Of a DNA stretch of 64,000 nucleotides, positions 17,232 through 26,157 are shown one piece after another. Source of the stretch: JALEFZ01 sp039820545 (GTDB lineage: Bacteria; Bacteroidota; Bacteroidia; J057); the NCBI GenBank assembly GCA_039820545.1, contig JBCBPW010000011.1, positions 42,641 through 106,640 on the forward strand, written 5' to 3'. A program made the position numbers and the translations under genes. Positions within the stretch are counted from its first letter, which is position 1. Every line of letters starts with the position of its first letter. The notes beneath the pieces were generated by a model. It searched no databases and had not been told where the DNA came from. It was given only the letters and a program-made list of their open reading frames with translations.

Positions 17232-18700
17232 TTGATTTGCAGCGTTCCGTGAAAATTGATTCCGCTCTGGCCCAGATGATTCCGAGAAAGCTCAATCCGC
17301 AACAACGTATCATAAAATCCGATCAGATTCAACCCTACCCCATAACCTCTTAGCCATTCTTTTTGCAAAAAATCGTCTCTTCTACTATTGCTCTGATCTT
17401 CTACATACCCCTGGTCGATAAACGCTGTCAGATAAGCACCAATAGGCCCTTCATTGAATTTGGGTAAAGGGATCTGACGGACTTTGATCTGTTGGTAGGG
17501 AATTAAGGCAAATTTAAGCTCTGCTTTGACCATGTTTACCCAAGTCCCTGTGATGGCATAAGGCTCGTATCCTCTCAGTTGGCTGCTGATTCCTGGAAAT
17601 TCTCGCCTTTCTATCCCTACAAAATTCTTTTCATAAAATGGCAAAGTACGTCCCAGCGTGTAGAAAGAGTGCAGTCCGTAGGTAAAGTTCCATTTGCGCT
17701 TCACAGGCATATGATGTGCCCAGGTGAATCCCACACGCCAAAACTGCGTTTCTTCTGGATCGGGATTGCCTGCTAGGCGCATCAACAGTTGATATTTCAG
17801 GCCTTTCAGCGGAAAACTTTTCAAGTCGCGATTGTCATGCGCATAAGTCAAAATGATGGAAGGATAAGATTCCCTCGCATCTGAACGAGTCAAATGGTTG
17901 AATCGCTCACCATCTACACGAAAGTCATATAAACTGTCGGAAAAAACGAAGTGGCGGTAACTCAGTTGAGCCATAAATTGTCTTCTAGGCGTGAAGCGCT
18001 TGACGAGACCTATTTCTCCTTGATAGGTAGCACGCAGGGTCTCGGTCTCCAATGAGCGCCACTGGACAAGCCCGCTGTCAATACCCATGATGATTTCTTG
18101 CTCCCAGAAAACTTTTCCTCCTACGACAAAATCGATTTTTTTGCTGGGGAAGATCGCGGGTCTATAAAAGCTGGCACGTAGCCGTTTGGAGAAGCCCCAT
18201 TGTGCGCCCACGGAGAGGGTTTCGTTTTGTCCTGTGACATTGCGCCAATTCAGGCGCCCGCCGTACACCACGCGTTTGAGGCTCCTCCTGCGTAGGGCAT
18301 CGATCATATCGTAGCTATTTCGTTCTTCGAAGTCAAGGATGGGACTGCCAATCACAAACCAGCGTTCTTTTACATCGATGATGACCCATACACTCTGTTC
18401 AATAATCTGAGAGCGAATTTGTACTTCATTGAAGAGTCCCAGGTTGTAGATGTTGTTTCGGTTGGTAGGTAGCGCGTCCCTAAGCTGTCTGATGGAGACT
18501 TGCTCTCCTTGTTTGAAGGTAAGCTCGCGCTTGATGACATCAGGCTTAGTCCTTTTAAGTCCAGAGAGGAGGATTTGAGCTGTGAGGATGGTATCGGGGG
18601 CAGGGTCCGAACTCTTTCCCAGAGAAGGGTGAGCGCCACATACAAGGAAGATGAGCGCAAGCCAATAGGGAAGATACATATATGTGGATGAAGGGACCAT
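17228..18700 (-). CDS. Short BamA/TamA-like outer-membrane protein with one POTRA domain
   Basis: 490 aa. Signal peptide about residues 8-28 (a second start at ATG 18679 fits it better). One POTRA-like domain at about 40-115 (AQILLSGLKRTKPDVIKREL, then YNLGLFNEVQIRSQI), then a predicted barrel with Omp85-like strands (GVGLNLIGFYDTLLRIEL near the end). The last residues HGTLQIK lack the usual terminal Phe. It is too short for BamA, which is present elsewhere, so it is likely a specialised Omp85 member involved in export or lipid transfer. It overlaps nadK by 4 bp. The function of this family is not known to me. Confidence 0.78.
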   Translation of the reverse strand: MVPSSTYMYLPYWLALIFLVCGAHPSLGKSSDPAPDTILTAQILLSGLKRTKPDVIKRELTFKQGEQVSIRQLRDALPTNRNNIYNLGLFNEVQIRSQIIEQSVWVIIDVKERWFVIGSPILDFEERNSYDMIDALRRRSLKRVVYGGRLNWRNVTGQNETLSVGAQWGFSKRLRASFYRPAIFPSKKIDFVVGGKVFWEQEIIMGIDSGLVQWRSLETETLRATYQGEIGLVKRFTPRRQFMAQLSYRHFVFSDSLYDFRVDGERFNHLTRSDARESYPSIILTYAHDNRDLKSFPLKGLKYQLLMRLAGNPDPEETQFWRVGFTWAHHMPVKRKWNFTYGLHSFYTLGRTLPFYEKNFVGIERREFPGISSQLRGYEPYAITGTWVNMVKAELKFALIPYQQIKVRQIPLPKFNEGPIGAYLTAFIDQGYVEDQSNSRRDDFLQKEWLRGYGVGLNLIGFYDTLLRIELSRNHLGQSGINFHGTLQIK

Positions 18701-18813
18701 GTGAAGAAATCAATCACACCACAGAAAACACGTACAAGTAGAAGTTTACACGTACATTTCAGTCTGTTTCATTTGCCACAGGCGATGTTCATCTACTGAT
18801 GGTCCCGAAGGCA

Positions 18814-19485
18814 TCAGATATCCAGGTATTTGAGGAGGTTGTCAAAATTGCGGCGTACATCGTCTGGGGAACTAGATCGATGATAGGTACGGACGATCTT
18901 ATAATCAAATCGTTCAAAAGCAGATACTACACGCGTCAGGTCTTCGACATTTAGTTTGAGTGTCAGAAGTAGATCTGTGCTATCGGGAATATTGGATAAG
19001 TAAAGACTTAGTACTTTGGAGTCTGCTGATTCGGCAATACGACCGATCTCAGAGAGTACATAGCTGTGCCTGGGGATTTCGAGAACCAAAATACCTCCAG
19101 GCTCACGCATGGCGAATAATTTACTCAACTGCTGCATAAGATCACGGAGCGTGATCACGCCTTGATACATCCCTGCTTCATCTAGAACGGGAACCAGTTC
19201 AAGATTGAACTCACTCATCAGTGTGATGGCATCATAGATATGATGATTCTCAAGAATGTAGGCACTGTCCCAACCCGCATATTTATGCTTCAGTTCGCCC
19301 ACAAGTGTTGTCAACTCATCTGCGTCCAAAAGATCATCTTCTGTCACCAAGCCTTTGTATCGACCCTGATCCACCACCACTAGCTGGGCAAGCTTGAATT
19401 CATTCATCCAATCTACCGCAAGGCCGACCGGATCGGTGGATTTAACCGATGGGACGGAATCTGATATTATCTCTGAAGCAATCAT
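18814..19485 (-). CDS. CBS-domain protein
   Basis: 223 aa with two CBS repeats in the first 130 residues (GLAVDWMNEFKLAQLVVVDQ... LVTEDDLLDAD and DAITLMSEFNLELVPVLDE... VITLRDLM), which form an adenosine-nucleotide-binding Bateman module. The C-terminal part (EIPRHSYVLSEIGRIAESA... LTLKLNVEDLTRVVSAF) resembles an ACT-like regulatory fold. No catalytic domain or membrane segment is present. Its start overlaps the stop of the alpha/beta-hydrolase gene by one base, so they share a transcript. It probably senses nucleotide state; the target is unknown. Confidence 0.85.
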   Translation of the reverse strand: MIASEIISDSVPSVKSTDPVGLAVDWMNEFKLAQLVVVDQGRYKGLVTEDDLLDADELTTLVGELKHKYAGWDSAYILENHHIYDAITLMSEFNLELVPVLDEAGMYQGVITLRDLMQQLSKLFAMREPGGILVLEIPRHSYVLSEIGRIAESADSKVLSLYLSNIPDSTDLLLTLKLNVEDLTRVVSAFERFDYKIVRTYHRSSSPDDVRRNFDNLLKYLDI

Positions 19486-20255
19486 TAAGCTGCAAGTACT
19501 ACATGTTTTTTAAGGAAATCTTCTAAGTAAGCATTAAAAATCTCAGGTTGCTCCATCATGGCAGCATGCCCACATTTATCTATGAATTTGAGCTCTGTAT
19601 GTGACATAAGAGACTCGAATTCGTGAGCCACACGAGGCGGAGTAATGTTGTCATTAAGCCCCCAGATTAGCAATGTAGGCGCTTTTATTTGGCCTACTAC
19701 CTCCCGCATGTTGTGCCTTTGTGCAGATCGAGCTACACGAACAATTCGCAGGGTTTTGTAATTATTTTGAAAGATATCATACACTTCATCGACCAGCTCA
19801 TCTGTTGCTGTCTGAGGATCGTAGAATGTATATCTTACTCTGTCCCTTACGAACTTATAATCGCTTCGTTTAGGAAATGTTTTCCCCATACCTGCTTCAA
19901 ACAATCCTGAACTACCTGTAAGCACGAGTGCTTTGACCAGTTCTGGTTGCCTTAAAGCGAATGTAAGTGCAACATGACCTCCTAGCGAGTTCCCCAATAG
20001 TGTGAGGTCTTTCAGTCCTCTAAAAGACACAAAATCCTCAACATAAGTTGTCATCCCCTCTACAGAAGCTTCAGTTTTTGTTTTTTCATAGATGGGGAGG
20101 AGGGGAATAATAATTTTATATCTGTCTGAGAATGTGTGGAATATCTCAGAAAAATTACTCAATGCGCCGAACAGCCCATGTAGTAGAAGGATCACAGGTC
20201 CTTCACCTTGCTCTACATATTTGAAACCGTTCTCTTCTTTAATCGAAAAACTCAT
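19485..20255 (-). CDS. Alpha/beta-fold hydrolase
   Basis: 256 aa from ATG 20255 (MSFSIKEENG); the in-frame ATG at 20303 would overlap pabA and adds a stretch unlike the family. Nucleophile Ser90 in LLGNSLGGHVAL, acid Asp in IWGLNDNITPP and His in DKCGHAAMMEQP form the catalytic triad, and LLLHGLFGALSNF carries the oxyanion-hole HG motif. Cytoplasmic, no signal peptide. It lies between pabA and the CBS gene in one minus-strand run. Substrate unknown; esters or C-C bond cleavage products are typical for this subgroup. Confidence 0.88.
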   Translation of the reverse strand: MSFSIKEENGFKYVEQGEGPVILLLHGLFGALSNFSEIFHTFSDRYKIIIPLLPIYEKTKTEASVEGMTTYVEDFVSFRGLKDLTLLGNSLGGHVALTFALRQPELVKALVLTGSSGLFEAGMGKTFPKRSDYKFVRDRVRYTFYDPQTATDELVDEVYDIFQNNYKTLRIVRVARSAQRHNMREVVGQIKAPTLLIWGLNDNITPPRVAHEFESLMSHTELKFIDKCGHAAMMEQPEIFNAYLEDFLKKHVVLAA

Positions 20256-20293
20256 GCAGTTGATTTGAAAGAGCAAGTTAGGATGATCAAGGT

Positions 20294-20863
20294 TTAGCTG
20301 CAAATCCTATTGACCCAGTTTGCAATCAGTCGGTCCCCTCCTTGTGAAAGAATAGACTCAGGATGAAACTGGACACCTTCTATGGGGTACTCTTCATGGC
20401 GGATTCCCATGATTTCTCCTTGGGGGGTAAAGGCCGTTGGGATTAATGAATGGGGTAGCGACTGAGGATCAATGAGTAAGGAGTGGTATCGCATGACCTG
20501 AAGGGGATCAGGGAGACCCTCGAAAATGGATCGTTGATCATGAGAAAGTTGATCTGTCTTGCCATGCATGGGAATCGCTGCATGTATGATCTGAGCACCA
20601 AATACTTCTCCGATGATTTGGTGTCCGAGGCAAACACCTAGGATAGGGAGCTTCCCTGAGAAATGTTGGACTGTGGGGAGGGAGATCCCGCCATCTTGAG
20701 GGCGACCAGGACCTGGGGACAATAAAATCCCTTTCAAATCCATCGATTCTATCTCAGAAAGGCTGATCTGATCATTTCGGAAGATGGAGACAGGTACATG
20801 ACGTGCCACCAAATCCACTAGATTGTATGTAAAAGAATCGTAATTGTCGATGATGAGTATCAA
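20294..20863 (-). CDS. pabA: Anthranilate / aminodeoxychorismate synthase glutamine amidotransferase subunit
   Basis: Class I glutamine amidotransferase that releases ammonia for the chorismate-binding partner subunit in folate or tryptophan synthesis. IIDNYDSFTYNLV opens the protein, the nucleophile is Cys78 in LGVCLGHQ, and His167/Glu169 in QFHPES complete the triad; LSPGPGRPQDGG is the oxyanion loop. 189 aa, normal. Neither the PabB/TrpE subunit nor other trp genes are nearby, so an amphibolic PabA is more likely than TrpG. The choice between them is uncertain. Confidence 0.9.
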   Translation of the reverse strand: MILIIDNYDSFTYNLVDLVARHVPVSIFRNDQISLSEIESMDLKGILLSPGPGRPQDGGISLPTVQHFSGKLPILGVCLGHQIIGEVFGAQIIHAAIPMHGKTDQLSHDQRSIFEGLPDPLQVMRYHSLLIDPQSLPHSLIPTAFTPQGEIMGIRHEEYPIEGVQFHPESILSQGGDRLIANWVNRICS

Positions 20864-20950
20864 GGCAATTGCGGGTTACTTTTGAATCCTGTAGGAAAAG
20901 CAAATACTTACATGATAAGGCAACATGCACGTAAGATTCCGCTAGATATT

Positions 20951-21544
20951 CTATCGAATAGGGCTGGGTTTATCTGCGGGTTGGCTTGCCGCTGGGGTAT
21001 CACTAGCTCCAGGTTCCAGGTTGAACTTTTTGGCTAGATTATATCCTTCCCCTAGTGCATCTAGTCCTCCGCTCAGTGTGTAGCCTACAAAACCTTTCAC
21101 ATAAGGATACAGAGCAGAATTACTACGTGTCTGGCCTGAAGGAAGCTCTACAAAACTAAGGACCACAAATACGACACTCAAGGCAGCTGTAGCCAAGGTC
21201 CCTCCAAATACAGCTCCAAGCGCATTGTCCAATTGGAACTTATCACTTTTAAAAATACCACTCAGTGTACTCAGGACAGAGGAAACGATGATGAAGATCA
21301 CTACAAAGGCCGTCACAAAGCTCACGATGTAGGTGATCTGAGGTGTGAAGGGTACATGGAGATAGTCTACATACAAGGTTTCCATCAGTGGACGTAACTT
21401 CCATCCGAGAAGGACACCTGCTAAAATAGAAAATACGGTAGTTGCACGCTTAATGATCCCTTTGGTCGCTCCTCTATACATCCCAAAACCGATCACGGCT
21501 ATGATGATCAGGTCCAATAATCCGAGCATGTAATTGCTATCCAT
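20951..21544 (-). CDS. CvpA family membrane protein
   Basis: 197 aa with four hydrophobic segments at about residues 8-24, 34-50, 66-88 and 103-127, after the family-typical start LDLIIIAVIGFGMYRGATKGII. CvpA proteins are inner-membrane proteins first linked to colicin V production and later to stress and envelope homeostasis; the molecular function is unsettled. The C-terminal tail is Pro/Ser/Ala-rich and cytoplasmic or periplasmic. It lies between yqeY and pabA on the minus strand with gaps, so it may be monocistronic. Confidence 0.85.
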   Translation of the reverse strand: MDSNYMLGLLDLIIIAVIGFGMYRGATKGIIKRATTVFSILAGVLLGWKLRPLMETLYVDYLHVPFTPQITYIVSFVTAFVVIFIIVSSVLSTLSGIFKSDKFQLDNALGAVFGGTLATAALSVVFVVLSFVELPSGQTRSNSALYPYVKGFVGYTLSGGLDALGEGYNLAKKFNLEPGASDTPAASQPADKPSPIR

Positions 21545-21656
21545 AATGGTTTTTATCTTATGCTAAAGCCAAATTAGATGAAAGACTGGAAATCAAATAT
21601 TTTCATATTCCATCTGATAGCTTCTACGGAAAAGAAAAACTTTGTATATAAAAGAT

Positions 21657-21705
21657 GAAAACCTCTACCAGTGAGAATTGTGATTTTTCTGTGTTAGAGG
21701 TTTTC
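21657..21705 (-). terminator. Hairpin between the YqeY and CvpA genes
   Basis: GAAAACCTCTA at 21657-21667 pairs perfectly with TAGAGGTTTTC at 21695-21705 across a 27-nt loop. On the minus strand it is followed by ATCTTTTATAT, a weak T-tract, so it could end the YqeY transcript. Confidence 0.5.
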
Positions 21706-21741
21706 TGGTCGATCTCTGGTTGTTGAAATGGTTGTGATGAC

Positions 21742-22191
21742 CTAGGCTAGTAGCTTTTTCACAATAGAGGACATTTCTTTTCCGTCAGCCTGTCCTGCTA
21801 GTTGCTTACTGGCTGTACCCATCACTTTACCCATATCCTTCATAGAGGAAGCACCTACCGATTCGATAATCTCTTTGATCTTCGCTTCCAGTTCTGCCCC
21901 TGTCATTTGTTGGGGAAGGTAGCGTTCAAGCACTGCCAGCTCCTCTTTTTCTGTCGATGCGAGATCTTCCCGCCCATTTTCTGTATACTGAGCGACGGCA
22001 TCTTTGCGTTGTTTTGCCGCCTTCATCAAAATCTTCATTTCATCAGCCTCTGTCAGCGCTCCTGTCTGATTTTCGGCTACTTCTGCTTTCATGATTTCAG
22101 CCTTGAGAGAGCGAACGGTTCGTAGCGTTGCTTGATCTTTGGCCTTCATCGCAGCCTTCATGTCTTGGCTGAGTCTTTCTTTCAGAGTCAT
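21742..22191 (-). CDS. GatB/YqeY domain protein
   Basis: 149 aa from ATG 22191 (MTLKERLSQDMKAAMKAKD); the ATG at 22233 adds 14 unlikely residues. It is a free-standing form of the C-terminal helical domain of the amidotransferase GatB, with the typical TLRTVRSLKAEIMKAEV, YTENGREDLA and the SMKDMGKVMGTASKQLAGQ segment. Related domains bind tRNA in Glu/Asp-tRNA amidotransferases. The role of the stand-alone protein is not established. Cytoplasmic, all helical, no partner genes adjacent. Confidence 0.92.
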   Translation of the reverse strand: MTLKERLSQDMKAAMKAKDQATLRTVRSLKAEIMKAEVAENQTGALTEADEMKILMKAAKQRKDAVAQYTENGREDLASTEKEELAVLERYLPQQMTGAELEAKIKEIIESVGASSMKDMGKVMGTASKQLAGQADGKEMSSIVKKLLA

Positions 22192-22293
22192 AAAAAGTAT
22201 GTGATAATGTTGGGAAGATGTATGAACATCCACAAGGATTTATCCTCATTTCCCGTTATAATTTACGCATTTGCGCTCTTACAATTAGCAAAA

Positions 22294-22761
22294 TTACAAA
22301 TAATTTAGCAAGGTTTCCGCAGGTACCTCTTTCCCAAAAAACTTGGGCTGGCGTTTTCCTAATTTATACAAATAAATGCTAAGTGCAGATTCGGTATAGC
22401 CAAAATAGGTTTCAAACTGGAAGTCTAGATCTTGGAAAAAATGAACATCTAATCCTGTGTCTTTGAAATGTTTGTCACGAAAAGCCTGGATGGCATCAGG
22501 CTCAGGGATAAATGTGATAAAGACAAACTGCACGTCTTGAAACTGCTCAGCTGACATGGCAATGGTCTCCGCTTGGTCATTGCAGTGGTCACAATAGGGA
22601 TCAAACTGCATGATGAAGGTGGACTTGTTGCGGTCTAGTGTCTCACTCGTAGCGACTTTTCCTTCTAAGTCATAAAAGGTGAACGCTGGATAAAGAACCT
22701 GTGCCTGGACGCTGCCGACCATGCAAATCGTGAAAATAAAAGCGACTATTTTGGATAACAT
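22294..22761 (-). CDS. Secreted thioredoxin-fold (redoxin) protein
   Basis: 155 aa with a signal peptide (residues 1-20, ending SVQA|Q). The fold follows the TlpA/AhpC pattern: YPAFTFYDLEGKV, then the redox-active Cys57-Asp-His-Cys60 in FDPYCDHCND, then VQFVFITF and a closing helix. The CDHC motif differs from the usual CPHC/CxxC of TlpA, and there is no clear cis-Pro downstream, so the redox potential may be unusual. It probably keeps periplasmic thiols reduced or oxidised. It is divergent from the glycosyl-hydrolase gene. Confidence 0.78.
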   Translation of the reverse strand: MLSKIVAFIFTICMVGSVQAQVLYPAFTFYDLEGKVATSETLDRNKSTFIMQFDPYCDHCNDQAETIAMSAEQFQDVQFVFITFIPEPDAIQAFRDKHFKDTGLDVHFFQDLDFQFETYFGYTESALSIYLYKLGKRQPKFFGKEVPAETLLNYL

Positions 22762-22933
22762 ATTTGATCGTGTTTAAGAAGATAAGGCTTGAAAATAGAA
22801 AGAGCCTAACCTGATTTACAATTTATTTTTACTGCTTAAAACGAAAAAATGGAAGTTTAGATTTATTCAAGGTCCAAGTTCGAAGGATATTCTCTATATT
22901 TTCCTCTACACCTCTTCAAACCCCCACAATCTT

Positions 22934-24574
22934 ATGACAAGACTTTGGCCTTTTAGTCTTATACCTTTGATGCTACTTCTCTTGGGAAGTAACGCACCCA
23001 CTGATCCCCCTACAGATGCTAAAGGCACTCGGGCTTTGAAACGAGAATTTCGTGCAGTATGGGTGGCTACCTTCCACAATATCGACTGGCCCAAGTCTAA
23101 AGGAATGAATACAGCTGCCCAAAAGAGGGAGTTCCTGGCACTGCTCAAACGTCAAAAGGCCAATGGCATGAATGCAGTCGTGGTACAGGTCCGTCCCAGC
23201 GGCGATGCCCTCTACCCATCACGCCTCGCTCCATGGTCAGAGTATCTTACGGGCATACAAGGGAAGCCGCCTAGCTATGATCCCCTGGCCTTTATGATAG
23301 AGGCAGCCCATGAGGAAAATATGGAATTTCATGCTTGGTTCAACCCCTTTCGCGCGATCTCACATGTCAGCTTCAGCAGCGTAGCTCCTTACAATATTGC
23401 TAAGAAAAGACCTGATTGGACTTTCAAGTATGGGCAGCGAATCTACCTCAATCCTGGAAAGCCCCAAGTGCGTAAGTACCTAACAAATGTCATCGCTGAG
23501 GTTGTCAATAAATACGATATAGACGGGATTCACTTTGATGATTACTTCTATCCTTATCCCAAGGATGGAGAAGTGCTGGATGACTCGAAGACATTTTTAC
23601 AATATCGAGAGGCGGGGCAAGATGTCCATGCTTGGCGCAGGAGCAATATTGATGCATTTATTTCTTCGGTATCTGACACTATTCGCAAAAACAAGCCCCA
23701 TGTGAAATTTGGTATAAGCCCCGTAGGTGTGTGGCGCAATGCGCGGCAGGATGCAAGAGGTCCTCGAGTGCGCTCCACTTTCTCTTCTTATGATGTCTTG
23801 CATGCAGATGTGCGCAAATGGTTGGAGAAAGGCTGGATCGACTACGTGGCGCCTCAGTTGTACTTCAACATGAACCATCCGACTGCAGATTACTCAGTGC
23901 TCGTCCCCTGGTGGGCACGCAACAGCTTTGGGAAGCATGTCTACATCGGGCAGGCCATGTTCAAAGTCAAAGACCCTCAGAGCGCTTCCTGGCGAGATCC
24001 CTTCGAGCTACCCCGTCAGCTCAAGTTCAACCTCAGGTATCCACAGGTAAAAGGCAGTATTTTTTACAGTGCCAGCTCCTTCAATGGGAATCCCCACAGT
24101 GTGGAGTCTGTCTTGCGCAGAGACCGCTACAAGTATCCTGCCCTCGTGCCAAGTATGAGTTGGAAAGACAGTATCCCACCTTTGGCTCCTCAGTCCTTGA
24201 AAGGGAAGAATTTTGATGATGGAACCATTGGCCTGACTTGGGATGCACCTGAGCCAGCAGAAGACGGACAACAAGCACATTACTATGTGATCTACCGGTT
24301 TGGTAAGGAAGAGGCTATAGACATGGAAGCACCTGCCTATATATTGGGTATCACGCGTAAGACACATTTTATTGATGCCAATCCACGTCCTGAGACGGAC
24401 TACACCTATGTCGTGACAGCTGTAGACCGTCTTCACAATGAGAGCAAATCCGTAGCGGCTGCCTTTCTTTCTTCTCACACTAAGCCGCCAGTGACTGCTC
24501 CGATTGAGCGAACACGTACGGTAGATTCTGACGTAGGAAGCTTTAAAAAAACAGTGCCTTACTATAAACAATAG
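22934..24574 (+). CDS. Family 10-like glycosyl hydrolase (DUF187/GHL10)
   Basis: 546 aa, exported by an N-terminal signal (residues 1-18, LIPLMLLLLG). The GHL10 barrel begins at LKREFRAVWVATFHNIDWP (about residue 36) and continues with MNAVVVQVRPSGDALYPS, FHAWFNPFRA, YDIDGIHFDDYFYPYP and IDYVAPQLYFN. The Asp pair in HFDDYF is the likely catalytic region. A fibronectin-III-like domain follows at about 420-515 (IGLTWDAPE... YYVIYRFGK). The family is thought to act on cell-wall or surface glycans; the substrate is unknown. Confidence 0.86.
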   Translation: MTRLWPFSLIPLMLLLLGSNAPTDPPTDAKGTRALKREFRAVWVATFHNIDWPKSKGMNTAAQKREFLALLKRQKANGMNAVVVQVRPSGDALYPSRLAPWSEYLTGIQGKPPSYDPLAFMIEAAHEENMEFHAWFNPFRAISHVSFSSVAPYNIAKKRPDWTFKYGQRIYLNPGKPQVRKYLTNVIAEVVNKYDIDGIHFDDYFYPYPKDGEVLDDSKTFLQYREAGQDVHAWRRSNIDAFISSVSDTIRKNKPHVKFGISPVGVWRNARQDARGPRVRSTFSSYDVLHADVRKWLEKGWIDYVAPQLYFNMNHPTADYSVLVPWWARNSFGKHVYIGQAMFKVKDPQSASWRDPFELPRQLKFNLRYPQVKGSIFYSASSFNGNPHSVESVLRRDRYKYPALVPSMSWKDSIPPLAPQSLKGKNFDDGTIGLTWDAPEPAEDGQQAHYYVIYRFGKEEAIDMEAPAYILGITRKTHFIDANPRPETDYTYVVTAVDRLHNESKSVAAAFLSSHTKPPVTAPIERTRTVDSDVGSFKKTVPYYKQ

Positions 24575-24597
24575 CCGTCCCCAGGGCGGAGACGGCT
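24573..24597 (+). terminator. Weak hairpin at the end of the GHL10 gene
   Basis: AGCCGTC at 24573-24579 pairs with GACGGCT at 24591-24597, directly over and after the stop codon. Only a short T-run follows. Confidence 0.4.
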
Positions 24598-24807
24598 TCT
24601 TAACCACTTACTACTATCATCACTCGTGTGTCCAATGCAGGAACATTTCCTACTTTTGACATCTACAAGGTAATAGATGCTCCCCTAGCCCTTCATATCA
24701 AATGCCTTGGAGAGAGATGATCTTTATCATTCACTTTTTTCTATTCTTTTCCCCATCCTTATGCAGCGAATCCAACCGATGGCCCGTCCTAGGAGAAATG
24801 ATGCAGG

Positions 24808-25176
24808 ATGAAAAGGTGGATCCTATTGTTTGTATGGGCATTGTGTGGAGCGAGTGGATGTCAGTCTTCCTTGACATTGCCCGAAGGCCTGCCCTCCTGT
24901 ATGCGCACACGTATGGGACAAATCCTGGATGAAGCTCCCTGGGAGCCTACGGCACGCATATACGAAGTCACCTATCAGCATCAACAAGCTTTTTTCATTC
25001 CCTCTCATTGTTGCGACGTCCCGTCCGAATTATACACGCCAGACTGTCAGATCCTATGTTTTCCCGATGGGGGATTGAATGGACAAGGAGATGGGAAATG
25101 TATGGATTTTGAATTTCAACCTGACCAATCAAAATTGATATGGCAAGATAATCGCCAAAATTTTATTTCACCCTAA
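24808..25176 (+). CDS. Small lipoprotein, DUF6970-like
   Basis: 122 aa with a lipoprotein signal: hydrophobic core ILLFVWALCG and lipobox ASG|C (Cys18). The mature part carries a Cys-rich pattern (TYQHQQAFFIPSHCCDVPS, TPDCQILCFPDGGLNGQGDG, KCMDFEF) matching the Bacteroidota family I know as DUF6970. Seven Cys in the mature chain suggest disulfides or metal binding outside the inner membrane. An overlapping frame at 24702-24932 has no such features. It lies 27 bp before the T9SS cargo gene, so they may be co-transcribed. Function unknown. Confidence 0.78.
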   Translation: MKRWILLFVWALCGASGCQSSLTLPEGLPSCMRTRMGQILDEAPWEPTARIYEVTYQHQQAFFIPSHCCDVPSELYTPDCQILCFPDGGLNGQGDGKCMDFEFQPDQSKLIWQDNRQNFISP

Positions 25177-25203
25177 TGTTTCGCCTGACAACCTCTTTCG
25201 ACC

Positions 25204-26154
25204 ATGAAGTATCTCCCCTTACTTTTTTGCAGCTTGTTTCCTCTCTGTCTTTCTGCCCAATACATCCCGCTCATAGCCGAAAATAAGTACTGGATCATCG
25301 AAGAATCCTATAGTAATGATATTCCCATCACCCAAAGAGCCTTCATGTACACTTTTGAGGGAGATACTGCGATTGGTAACTATACATACCAAAAACTCAT
25401 GTGGTATGATCTGGATGGAACATATGGGGTCCCACAAATGGGAGGAGCAGTGTTCTATGTGGATTTTCCTTACGCTACGATCACCAAGGGAGCGCACTTT
25501 GCCTTACTGAGAGAAGATACCCTTGAGCAAAAAGTCTATCATTTACCCTCTCTAAGAGATGGTAGCCGAATGTGCGCGACCGAAGAAGAATATCTCCTAT
25601 ATGATTTCTCCTTGTCGGTGGGCGACCCACTGGATAGTTGTCAGCAGGATATGATGCGATTTTCTTCCATCGATTCGCAAACTGCACATTTTGGATTTGT
25701 AGACAGTATAGGTGTTTACAATGTGTATGGTAAGGATAGAAGCTATCTTTTCACCACAGGTTGGTACATGGGCGGGGGACTGCCATCTGAACATGCGTAT
25801 CGGTTTGTGACGGGAATAGGATGGACTGAGATGGGTATTTTCCCTGCGAATAACAGATTACTCCGCTTAGCAGACTTTTGCGAAGGGAGCTTGGCACAAT
25901 GTAACATCGTCTCTTCCGTTGAAAGCCCACATCCTGAATTTCAAGTTGCTCCCAATCCTACTTTTGGTCCCATTTCTATTCAATCTGCTACGCCTCCTCA
26001 GCGTGTGACAGTATTGGATGTGCAAGGCAAAGTCCTACAGGAAGCTTGGTCTAGCCAGATTGATCTGACGTCCCAGCCTGCGGGCATTTACTTACTCAAA
26101 ATAGAAGACTATCAAGGAGGCGTTCACACCCACCGAGTGGTCAAGTCCGATTAA
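25204..26154 (+). CDS. Secreted protein with T9SS type A sorting domain
   Basis: 316 aa. Signal peptide at 1-19 (MKYLPLLFCSLF... LSAQ). The central part (residues 20-235) is unknown and Tyr/Asp-rich. The last 75 residues are a typical type IX sorting domain: VAPNPTFGPISI, VTVLDVQGKVLQEA, IDLTSQPAGIYLLKI and the terminal HRVVKSD. Such proteins cross the outer membrane by T9SS and are anchored or released. This supports a working T9SS in the host. It converges on the Rieske gene with only 3 bp between the stops. Confidence 0.88.
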   Translation: MKYLPLLFCSLFPLCLSAQYIPLIAENKYWIIEESYSNDIPITQRAFMYTFEGDTAIGNYTYQKLMWYDLDGTYGVPQMGGAVFYVDFPYATITKGAHFALLREDTLEQKVYHLPSLRDGSRMCATEEEYLLYDFSLSVGDPLDSCQQDMMRFSSIDSQTAHFGFVDSIGVYNVYGKDRSYLFTTGWYMGGGLPSEHAYRFVTGIGWTEMGIFPANNRLLRLADFCEGSLAQCNIVSSVESPHPEFQVAPNPTFGPISIQSATPPQRVTVLDVQGKVLQEAWSSQIDLTSQPAGIYLLKIEDYQGGVHTHRVVKSD

Positions 26155-26157
26155 GCA

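Noticed and set aside
24008..24607. 199-aa minus-strand frame opposite the GHL10 gene
   Set aside because: No family resemblance, and the opposite strand is clearly coding.
24702..24932. 76-aa frame overlapping the lipoprotein gene
   Set aside because: The other frame has a lipobox and a Cys pattern matching a known family.
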